From contig CADCXC010000003.1 in the NCBI GenBank assembly GCA_902806595.1, positions 2,480,001 through 2,544,000 of the forward strand: a stretch of DNA of 64,000 nt, given 5' to 3'. Positions within the stretch are counted from its first letter, which is position 1. Every line of letters begins with the position of its first letter. The notes under the pieces were generated by a model, which worked only from the letters and a program-made list of their open reading frames with translations, made no database searches and had not been told where the DNA came from. The position numbers and the translations under genes are program-made. The DNA comes from Pyrenopolyporus hunteri (lineage: Eukaryota > Ascomycota > Sordariomycetes > Xylariales > Hypoxylaceae). Positions 23,426 to 32,545 of this stretch are shown here, one piece after another.

Positions 23426-24592
23426 GCTCTCCAGTCAACGACGGTCTAACGGAGCGCAGCAAGAGCGAAGTCAAAGGGTCTTGGGGGGGTGGTTAAATTA
23501 ATAGATAAGATGCTTATGGGTGTTAGAAGATTTTAGAACAACGTAGGACTTTCCTAATGCTCATAGTTCGACCTATTTTTCTCTACGGTTTATTTTCTGG
23601 TTTGCGTTCTGAGGGGTTCACGCAGATAGGGAAAGACAGCGATTTTTCTTTTGCTTTTCTAAAGCAGTGTACACAACCGTTATAAAGGTCTGGTTCTCCT
23701 TAAGATGACAGGAAGCTCATATAGACCCACAAACCGCAGCACCCTCATTTTCAAGTCAGCCCTAGCCCCCCGTTGCAGTCCTTCGTAATACCCACCTTTC
23801 TACACTAATCTCTAGAAGTAAGTAAGGATGTCGATTAGTTTAGGTGCCTGATGTCATTATCTACAGTCTGCTTTGCCAAGGAGCTGTTGTCTAAAAACAG
23901 GACTCCGGAACCAACTACAAACCCGAAAGTAGCATCTGATGGAGCTGAAGGACTAGGAGTAGCAGAAAATACACATAAAAACGGAGGTACATGTAGCTAT
24001 GAGGACCAGTGTGGGCTAATATTATCGGCATTCTGAACTTCTCAGGTGGAGTAATGATATGCATATTGAAATGCCCTAAGACGAAACGCCCCTTGAAGTT
24101 TCCCCTAGAAAGAACAGTATTCCGATTCTAAGTTCATATTATTATACATCTTACGATAACTAGGATTTTGCCCTACCCAAGTTGACCATCGAGTGATTAC
24201 GTGGGATATGGTCTTCTACGCGAGATGGATTATGTTAGAATGGAGTACTCTAGCTCAAAGGGACGGTTGTCCTAGCAAGGCCAAATAAAGGCTTCCAGCG
24301 AAGTAATATCTGTATTGAAGGACAGTGAAGAGACCAAATCAACTCATTGTGTGAAGCTTGTCCGAAGGAATTTCACCAAGACAGAGATGTGCGCCATGAA
24401 ATAATCCCCCGTTTCGAGAGTTGGTTCCAAGACGAGGATACATGTACCAATTCATCCTTGAAAACCCTAGTGTCTTAAGCTCAACCTGAACTTTCCATAG
24501 TACTGCAATTCCCAACTTCCAAAGCTCCTCATGAAGTCATTCCTCGTTAACTGCATACCCACTTCGTTCCGGTGATAGGTGCTGATTCGTGA
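23426..24592. other. Intergenic spacer
   Basis: The 3' end of the repeat-protein gene and unassigned sequence. A 61-codon plus frame (23851-24036) has no support. Confidence 0.5.
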
Positions 24593-24856
24593 TCACATCC
24601 AGTAACGGGTGCATAGGGCCATGGTGCCTGGCGCATCGGTAGTTCCCTGGGATGACTTCTCCTCCGCATTCTGACGCTCAACTACCATATCCGGGAGGCT
24701 GGGGAATCGGCTAAGTTGACCGCTGCCGCTGTCGAGTCCTTTCTCGGCTGTTGTTGACATTTTCTCCTTGGAGAATCCTTGAACCTTTTCAAGCAGCTTA
24801 CGGATGAGAAGCTCGTCCGCTTTCTTCTGCTCCTCGGTAATACGCTTCTCAGGCAT
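24593..24856 (-). CDS. Small hypothetical protein
   Basis: An 87-codon frame with an ATG in good context (A at -3). The first ~30 residues (RITEEQKKADELLIRKLLEK) form a strongly charged amphipathic helix; the rest is Ser/Gly-rich. No signal peptide, membrane segment or known domain. The composition looks protein-like, but there is no homology evidence, and upstream minus-strand sequence could hold further exons. It may be a chance frame. Confidence 0.35.
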   Translation of the reverse strand: MPEKRITEEQKKADELLIRKLLEKVQGFSKEKMSTTAEKGLDSGSGQLSRFPSLPDMVVERQNAEEKSSQGTTDAPGTMALCTRYWM

Positions 24857-26096
24857 CTTGTCGATAGGCCTTCGGCTCGAACTAGGTCGTGAATTGAGGG
24901 GTGGTGTTGGATCGTGAGTAGATATTGTCAGTAGGAATCGCGGCTGTCCTTTCAGGTTGTTCGGGACAAATATCGTTTCGGTAAGGGGATCTGTGCTGGA
25001 GTCCTTTGGAATGTGAAGGGAAGTTTAGGGTAATTTTAGGAGTGGCAAAAGTAGATGTTGAGTTGGAAGAACTCCTCATCCAGCCTTGGTGCTTGGTGCG
25101 GTTTGGTGCTCAAGGTGGGATTTATTTGCGGTCCAGTTCTAAAGTGTAATTTTTCAGTGTAGAGCAAAGCAAGGGAGTTTTATTCTTATAGTACATATGT
25201 TCTCTCAAGGAGTTGAGTAACCGACACGTTGTTGGGGGCGACACACGATGAGGCATTCTAGGCACATCATCGTGAGGTGCCAGACTTGACTTGTCGAAAT
25301 ACACGACAATGTCATCACACTACAAAGCCACTAGACGGTCATGGCTTTGCATACTTAGGTAACTAAGGACCAATTTTCCGGGGGGCATTACATAGTGAAT
25401 ACAATTTTCCTTGAGAATCCTGGGCCGTTTCTGTAGCAAGATATGTTGATACGTTGGCAGGTACCTTCAAGGGCCGTCCGTTACCCCTATTTTTGTGAGA
25501 ATATATTTGGTACAGATGGTGAGCTACTCCAGGTCATTTGTGGTTATTGCCCTTCGTGTCCAGAATTCTGCTGTTTACTGCACTATTTAAACTCAATACG
25601 AAAATCTTTGTATGATAATTGAGGTCAAGAGCTTCTCGAGACGCTGCCAGAACGACTTGGACAGGCTATGAGAACTGCTTAAAATCAATACATTTCGTTT
25701 ACTGAAGGTCTATTACATATAATATTATGGCGCATTAATGCTAGGTACCTCGAACTACCTGCCTACTTAATACAATCTTCACCATAACCAACTCCCAACT
25801 GTAGACATCCGATACTACCCCTCATCATATAGCTGAGGTTGAAGTCGTGGTCGTTTAAGTTCGCAGGATATTTATACGATCCAGTGGGGGCAACGAGTCA
25901 CAACAAACATGAAAGTTAATCTCAAAACTTGCAGTGTACTCACCCCTATGGGTAGCCCGGGGCAACAGTAAGGCGGATCAAGTTCTAGAAACCCATCTGC
26001 CTACGTAGCCTAGGTACATTAAGAATTCTTTTTACCCTAGAGAGAAGAGGGAAGTTAAAACAACCTACATATCCGGGTCCCTCTAACTCTGCAACT
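24857..26096. other. Intergenic spacer
   Basis: Probable divergent promoter region for the small minus-strand frame and the 275-aa plus-strand gene. TAGGTACC words occur at about 25743 and 26010. No supported gene. Confidence 0.5.
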
Positions 26097-26924
26097 ATGT
26101 CCAACCGTGCAGAACCTGCGGCAGAGGCTCTTCATGAACCTCATGATCAGGGTCCCAACACTGGTGTCAGCGAGGAACCGCGAGATAGATGGCTCCTAGG
26201 CGAATTGGCCGATGGAATCTCACCGGTTAGCGCAACGTATCAAGGAGGCGCGGCCGCCGACCTATACGAGCGCGAGCTAGAGATGTATAAGGCGATTCTA
26301 GACGAGAACCTCGCAAAGCATGGAATCAGTATCCTGCAGCCTGAGAGTATCTATCGCCCGCCGGTCTGGTTTAATGCCCAGGTTCTCTTCATCGACTATC
26401 CAAACACCACAGCATCACGATCATCGTGGTCGACGTACACGTCTTCCGAGGAATCCGAGGCGGACGAGTTCTTCGACTACGACGCCTACCAAAGGCAGCT
26501 CAACTTCCAATACTATCGCGATAAGGATTGGTTCCGCTGCATGGTAACCTCGTTCTGGGGCCCTCAGGTCGCGTCCGTCTTCGAGGTAATGCATTTCAAC
26601 CGCCCTTGCATTCAGATTGCCTTCAAGCGTAGCTGGGATTACGCCACCGAGCACAAAAAGTACTACGCGAACGTCACGATGTTCGCTCACATCATGAGTC
26701 GCCTACCGCTCGCTGGAGGACCCGGTTCCATCACCGACGTTTTCGGCTTTCGTATCGTCAATTTCATAGGCCTCATTATGTCAGACTTCGAGACAATCGA
26801 TCGTGCCGGTGTGGACGTAGCCGATGTCTCGTCTGGCGCCGATACCACCGCAGAAACAAAGCACCTCATCATGCGCCACCGTTTCGAACCTCATAGGTCC
26901 GCGTTCATTAAGATACTTGATTAA
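26097..26924 (+). CDS. Unrecognised 275-aa protein
   Basis: An intronless frame with ATG in favourable context (A at -3) and strong third-position G/C preference, so it is very probably a real gene. No signal peptide or clear membrane segment. The N-terminus (1-50) is acidic and disordered. The remainder is globular with many aromatics: QVLFIDYPNTT near 100, an acidic patch EESEADEFFDYDAY near 125, DKDWFRCMVTSFWGPQVASV near 145-165 and TDVFGFRIVNFIGLIMSDF near 225-245. I do not recognise the family; it could be lineage-specific. Confidence 0.7.
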   Translation: MSNRAEPAAEALHEPHDQGPNTGVSEEPRDRWLLGELADGISPVSATYQGGAAADLYERELEMYKAILDENLAKHGISILQPESIYRPPVWFNAQVLFIDYPNTTASRSSWSTYTSSEESEADEFFDYDAYQRQLNFQYYRDKDWFRCMVTSFWGPQVASVFEVMHFNRPCIQIAFKRSWDYATEHKKYYANVTMFAHIMSRLPLAGGPGSITDVFGFRIVNFIGLIMSDFETIDRAGVDVADVSSGADTTAETKHLIMRHRFEPHRSAFIKILD

Positions 26925-27497
26925 GGAACCGAGACCCACTCCACCCCGAAAGCTCTAGGGATCGAGATCGACCGAGTGAAAGATGGGATGTATAGTTGAG
27001 GAAGGGATAATAGCATGGAGAAGGAATTCGGAAAGTGGTATGCGGAATCGGAATAGGGTTCGAGGAGGAAGAAGTCCCAACGTCGTCACAAGAACGTGAA
27101 AAGACGACCAGAAACTTCAGCAGGTCGCGCTTTGCCTCGAAAAATAAGCCCAATCAGAGGGCCAAGCAAACAGCTAGCTTCCCAGATAAGCACCCGTCAA
27201 CAGGTAGTCTATGGACCAAATAATGGATCCCTAATGATATTCCAAGAAATGACCCAAATTCGCGACTCTTTCCCCAGCCACCTTCCGTACCTACCTAATT
27301 CAACCACGGGCAAAGGGCTGGCCCGAGTTGTCTGAGACTCCCAGCCTCTTCCGTAACACGAAGTCCACCAAACACGAAAAATGAGCCAGAATGGCCGTTT
27401 CCCGGTATGATGGGGCTCGCTAGTACCAGGGTCAACCCGAGTAATCAACACCCCGCGTATAGCTTCACAAAAAGTGAAGATACATAAAAAAAATATA
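26925..27497. other. Intergenic spacer
   Basis: Spacer between the 275-aa gene and the 3' end of the tRNA-Val gene. No supported gene. Confidence 0.6.
27486..27493 (-). terminator. Pol III terminator of tRNA-Val
   Basis: A run of eight T on the minus strand begins a few bases after the tRNA-Val discriminator base. It is a strong RNA polymerase III terminator and supports this being a transcribed gene. Confidence 0.8.
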
Positions 27498-27666
27498 TGA
27501 TCTCGCCCAGGCTCGAACTGGGGACCTTCTGTGTTCAACACTTGCGATGATGTTAGACAGATGCCCTAAGAGGGTGGATATCGGATATTAGCCTCTGGAT
27601 TTTCCTATGTGAAGATCCACTTAGTGGACGAGTTTCAACTTACATGACCAACTAGACCACGAGACC
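27498..27666 (-). tRNA. tRNA-Val(AAC) with two insertions, one in the D arm
   Basis: Minus strand from 27666: acceptor GGTCTCG pairs with CGAGATC (one G-T) and the discriminator is A at 27498. The D arm starts GTCTAGTTGGTCAT, the anticodon stem is TCTGT/ACAGA with loop CTAACAC (anticodon 27554-27552), and the T arm is CCCAG-TTCGAGC-CTGGG. A 17-nt intron (27534..27550) lies at the usual place after position 37. A second insertion of 78 nt (27566..27643) splits the D arm between positions 22 and 23, and its removal gives a perfect tRNA-Val. Box A and box B are both intact, and a T8 terminator follows. A normal functional gene would need both segments removed. Confidence 0.88.
27566..27643 (-). 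other. 78-nt GT-AG intron-like insertion inside tRNA-Val
   Basis: On the minus strand it starts GTAAGTTG, contains GGCTAATAT (a CTRAY branch-site match with its A about 22 nt from the end), then a C/T-rich stretch, and ends CCTCTTAG. It also holds a small hairpin (TCCAC-TAA-GTGGA). These are the hallmarks of this fungus's mRNA introns, not of Sen-type tRNA introns. Confidence 0.75.
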
Positions 27667-27866
27667 TATCCGAAGAACTTTTCTAATATTCCTTATCCAG
27701 TAGCGCCATAGAAACTCCGGGGAGGCGGTAGTTCCCGTCAGTAGGTGAATACTCCGCGCATGAGTCAAGCGACTCGTTGCTAATCAGGTTCAACTCAGGG
27801 GCACCGTTCCCATGTGATTACGTAACATCGTGAGTAGGTAGGCGGTAGGTATATATGTGGTGAGTC

Positions 27867-29319
27867 TCACCGCACGGTTCGCACCGTCCTCCCAACCTCT
27901 CCCCGTTCCACCGCCTCTAATCTTGGTAGCACCAGCTCCCATACCCTCTCAGACAAACTCTCGACGTCTAGGTCCGCATCCACGATCTGGATGTCCTCTT
28001 CCTCCTGCCTAAACTCACCGTCCTCGCCGGCGGGGGCGGCGTCCCCTCTATTCAACCCATTTCCCAGCCTCTCTGTTTCTCCTCTCCTGGGTATCTTGCT
28101 GCCGGCGCTGCTGTTACCCACGGCGCTGCCGAGATCGCCCATACTGAGACCCCAGAACAAATCCCTGACGCGCCGCTGCATCTCGCCCTTCTCATACACC
28201 TCACCGCCCCAGCCACCGCGCTGGCGCGCGACTTCCTCCTCCAGATCTAGGAATAGCACCACGTCCGGTCTAGGCAGACCTACCTCGGGCGCTTTGGCCC
28301 ACGATAGAGATAGGTTTTTGAGATTTTTGGCGGCACTGTATACGATGCCGCTATGGTAGAAGCGGTCACAGATAATGCTGTGACCTGCCTCCAGCTCCGC
28401 CTTGATCTTTTTGCTATGGCCGGTCGGTTAGTTACACGAAACAGACGCGTCTCATTATTAGAAAATAGGGGTAGTAAAAAAAAACTTACAAGGCTTCCCA
28501 TCTATTAGCGCTGAACAGTAGGTGAATAACGTGATCCTCGACCTCCGTCTCGCCCTTGAGATACGAGTCGATCATCTTGCCGATCGGCGTCGTCCGATCT
28601 ATTCCGTGTTTTATTAGTTAAAAAAAACGCACACACACACACAATATTCTCGCGCCTATGCATACGAAGAAAACCACCACCGCCTAACTAACTAGGTACC
28701 TAAACTTACCAGGGAACCGCATGAACCGCACCTCGCGCCCGCTCTCGATGCACCGCTGCTGCAGCAGCTTCGCCTGCGTCGTCTTGCCCGCGCGGTCCAT
28801 GCCCTCGAACACGACGAACGCGCCGCGCACGGGCTTCCGCGGCGTCGCCGCATCCGTCTCCATCTCCACGCCGTCCATGTCCTCTGGCGCGGCAGGCGGC
28901 TCAGCACCAGCAGCAGCACCACCACCTCCTACCGCTTCATTCTCGACCTCGCCGTTCCCCCCAACCGCCGCGGCGGCCGGCGACGCGGGCGCGGGGATTT
29001 GCGCCTGGGACGCGTTCTGCGGCGAGATGTGCGGCGCCGCGAGGACGGCCGCGGAGCCCCCCGTCGCGACCGTGATCGAGTCTGCGTCCTCGGCTGCGGC
29101 GGCGGGCTGGGGCTGGGGCTTCTCGGCCCCGGATACGTTCGGGGTCTGCACGCCGGCTGCTGTGACGGGGCGCGAGGAAGATGATGGCGAGAGAGGCGCT
29201 GGAGGGGGTGTGGATGTGGATTGTGCGGGCCGTGCTGTTTCCCGCGAGGGTGAGGAGTGCAGTGCTACGGCCGACGACGCTATGGTCGCGGCGGTTGCGA
29301 GGTCGTTTATTGAAGCCAT
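27867..29319 (-). CDS. CDC8: Thymidylate (dTMP) kinase
   Basis: Exons 29319..28710, 28598..28490 and 28413..27867; introns of 111 and 76 nt, both GTAAGT donors with TAG acceptors. The product is 421 aa, about twice the usual ~215. Residues 1-170 are Ala/Pro/Ser low complexity. The kinase follows: P-loop FEGMDRAGKTTQ, RFPDRTTPIGKMIDSYLKG, LFSANRWEAF, CDRFYHSGIVYS and PDVVLFLDLEEEVARQR. A disordered acidic insert lies near the C-terminus before SLSERVWELV. It phosphorylates dTMP to dTDP, essential for dTTP supply. ATG at 29319 is the first in-frame ATG. The frame stays open upstream to a TTG at 29412. Confidence 0.9.
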
Positions 29320-29469
29320 TGAGCTTCTTGGTGGGGTGTTAGTATGTGAGGATGTGATAAATGGTGATAGGTGCCGGGTAATGGTAGGTAATATAAAGTT
29401 GATATTAGTCAATTAAGATAAGAAAAAAATTAAAAGGCAAATTCTCATTCGTATGAGCAGTCAACGGCT

Positions 29470-30074
29470 GGCCATTTGCCATAAAACCGCCAACCCGCCA
29501 AAACGTTGAAAAAAAGATGACATAAGCCATATATATGCGTATAGACGACTAGAAAAAGATGACATAATCGCATGTCTAGCATTGATAAAAATGATATAAT
29601 GCGAGAAAAGATGACATAACATGCGATTAGCGGGTTCTTAAGGAAACTTTTCTGTACGTATTATAATAGTAATGAAGTTATTCCCATATGTTTAATCTAT
29701 ATAAGAGTTTATAGCTATATAGCTATACCATTTCAAAGGTAAGATATGCCATATATTGACAATTTCAAGATCAGAATATCCTTTTAAAGGAATGTCTATG
29801 CACCTATCTATCAGGCAAACATGTGGGTAACAAATATAATTCATCATATACTAAAAGTTAATCTCCTTAAACTAAAAGGTTAAAAAATATAATGAAATAT
29901 AATAAAATAATATGAAAATCAATTAATTTTCTAAATATTTAAATCTTCAAACCGTATATCTCTACGTATTTTATTTAATTAATTATAGGTTTTTATCAAT
30001 CAAGAATTCTTTTACGGCTTATGTCATCAATTTTCAGTTGTTTTGGCGGGTTGGCGGTTTGGGGGGAATGGCCC
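29470..30074. mobile_element. MITE-like element with 59-bp terminal inverted repeats
   Basis: The left end (29470-29528) and the reverse complement of the right end (30016-30074) align without gaps over 59 bp. They share an identical 21-bp core (29484-29504 and 30040-30060) and an identical distal segment ending TGACATAAGCC. The 605-bp element is AT-rich, lacks any frame, and carries extra internal copies of GATGACATAA at 29516, 29558 and 29610. No clear target-site duplication was found. It lies about 150 bp upstream of the thymidylate kinase start. Confidence 0.75.
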
Positions 30075-31125
30075 ACCATACAGTCACTCGCATGTATATG
30101 AAGATCAATTGGACGTCATGTGCGTATGAATTATGAAATCGGGTCGTCGCATAGATTCCTCTTAGAGAGATGAAGAAATGATAGTATGATATGATATCGA
30201 ATGATGCACTGGACGATGTGCGATGTACTGAATGATGTACTGGGCGATGTACCGAGGATTGTGGCCAAATATGCAAGTATCGCGATTCTTCTAGGCTAGG
30301 TTGTGTTTTAAGTGGATCTATCTACGGCGGCATAAACGCGGTGCCTATAATAGCTCCATGAGTTACATCCAATATTCGCGGAGGGTACATACCCCACGCA
30401 GGTACGTCGATGCATGTACGTGTAGGTACGTATATGTAAATGTAAATGCATATGCATGTACGACATCTTGTAAGCTGCACTCCCTTCTCTTGTACTTAGC
30501 AGGTAGGACTACATGTACTTACTTTTCCCGCCCACTTCGGCGTTCTCCTCAGGCGCCCGTCTCACAAATAGTTCCCATTAAAGTCAATAGCGCAGGGTTA
30601 TCACGATAAAACACAATGCTTTTTTACGTAGGATATGAAAATCAAGATATATGAGAATCTACCTAGGTAGGTAAGGAGGTAAGGTAGGTAACTTAAACAA
30701 CAGCTTCAAGGCTCATTACTCGGTCGTATCTAGGTACATACCTCGTGCTTCGTTCTTCTCAGAGGCTCATTATCGTCATCTTTACGCTCAGACGCCTCGA
30801 CGGCAGACAGGAAACTTAGACCGAAAAAAAAAAAAGGCATGTATCGAAGGGTGTGCTAGTGCGATAGCAAGCTCCGGAAGAAGCCGTATGTACAGGAACG
30901 CGTAGAAAAGAAAAGCAATGCTCAGCAGTCGTGCCGCACCATAACTGTTACAACCCTGCCGTGACCGTGAACCGTGACCCGTTACCCGTGGAACCCCCCT
31001 GACCGAACACCGATGACGCCGTCGCCCCTCGTAGGCCACAGTATCTAGATATTAAGGGACTAGGTGGTATCCTTAGGTCCGAACGAAACCAGAAACAAAT
31101 GTGCGCAACTCATTCCCTCGTTTAC
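30075..31125. other. Intergenic spacer
   Basis: No supported gene. Contains repetitive GATGTACTGAATGATG-like words around 30200-30250, a TAGGTAGG patch at about 30660-30690 and an A11-12 run near 30825. Confidence 0.55.
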
Positions 31126-32545
31126 CTAGCATTCCGCAACATCCACCGCCGTAGTCTCTGCTTCATCCTTCGCGCTTCCGCTCTCCCACACCTCGAAGCT
31201 CTCGCCTGTGCCTTCCATCGGCTCCAGGACCGCAGCGCCAGGCGCCGGCTCGTCCGCCTTCTCCATCAACTCGTCGATGGACTTCACTCCGTCTTCTTCG
31301 GCAGCGAGCTGCGGCGCCTCCGGCTCGTTCACCACGGGCGCGCAGTCGGCAGCGTTCTCCGCCGCTCGCTGCTGGGCTTGGGCGGAGTCCTCCTCGTCGC
31401 CGGGGACGATGAAGACGGAATTCTCGTCGCACCCCTCCGAGTAGTACTCGCGGACGTTCATCTCGCCGAGCGGGTTGCGCTCCTTCTCGAACACCATCTC
31501 GTCCTCCGGAGCGTAGCGGGCCGCGCGCGGGCGCGAGGTCTGCGAGACGTCGTCGACGGGGGGCACGTTCTCCTTGCCCTCCGCGCGCTCGCGCTGCCGC
31601 CGGCTCTCGCTCTCCTCGTCCGAGCTGATGTCGAGCACGCACGTGCTGTGCTGCAGCAGGTTGGTCATCTCCTGCTCCGGCGTGTCCTCGTGGATGTCGA
31701 AGAACCACGACGACTTCATCTCGCCGCCCTCGTGCAGGCTGCTGAAGTCCGCGGAGCCGGACGGGGAGGCCTTGGCCGCGGACGAGCCATTGCGGCTGGC
31801 GTAGCTCGGGATCGTGCCCTTGAGGGCGGCGTCCAGGGAGAATGGGGTCGAGGACTTGCTCGAGAGGCCGAAGGACGGCGGGTCTACGCGAGCGAATGCT
31901 GCGGTGCGTCGGCGGGAAGAGAGAATGCCGGATCGCTTGCCGCGCGTTGGGGATCGGCCGGCGGGGGCCGAAAGTGGGGACTTGGTTATGCTTGTGTTGA
32001 CTTTTGCGATGGGAGACTTGGGGTTGAGCAGGGATCGCGGTCGCGGCGTGGCTGCCTTGGGCGGGCTGACAACAGAGACGTCACCGGCGCTGGCCGATTT
32101 CGTGAGGATGAAGGAGGGCGGCTTGACGAAGGAATCTTTAGGCGGAAAAGCGCTGTCTGAACCCTTCGACCTCTTAGAGTAGAGTAGGGGGTCAACGTTC
32201 TCGGAATCGTCTGTATCTAAGCTTTCGGCAGCTTTTCGCTTCACAGGCGACGTCGCGGTTGAGAGAGCTATGGACCGTTTAGCAGGGGAAATTACGGATT
32301 CGCGACGAATCGCAAGGGTTCCGAGTCCTCATGTTCATAGCAACTTTGCAGATCTGATAGTGATTGGCACTGGACAGGCAGACGACGAGACACAATATAA
32401 TGGGAAATACATTATTCGAAGCTCTGTAGATACTCTTAATCAACCCCTCCCCTCACTTACCATTCTGTCTGTTCTTGAGGCTTGTCAACGTTTGCAAGCG
32501 TGCTCCATCGAGAGGCGCGAAAGGTTGACGAGTGACGGTAGCCAT
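31126..32545 (-). CDS. Disordered fungal protein with KEN and D-box-like motifs
   Basis: Exons 32545..32461 and 32267..31126; donor GTAAGT, acceptor ATAG. A second possible acceptor at 32328 would add 20 residues. The product is about 408 aa. Exon 1 encodes TRQPFAPLDGARLQTLTSL, which looks like a conserved N-terminal block. Then come SPVKRK, DDSENVDPLLYSKRSK, PRSLLNPKSP (RxxL at 106-109), WFFDIHEDTPEQEMTNLLQH, CVLDISSDEES (about 216-250) and a KEN box at 260-262. The C-terminal third is acidic. There are no membrane or enzymatic motifs. KEN and RxxL motifs together suggest possible anaphase-promoting-complex control. I do not recognise a named family, and this functional idea is inference. 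Confidence 0.75.

Noticed and set aside
28721..29416. 231-codon plus frame opposite thymidylate kinase
   Set aside because: It is a mirror of the GC-rich low-complexity exon on the other strand; the kinase motifs and splice sites favour the minus strand.
31099..32160. 353-codon plus frame opposite the KEN-box gene
   Set aside because: The Arg/Leu/Ala-rich composition is typical of the antisense of an acidic GC-rich gene; the minus strand has the spliced, conserved-looking model.
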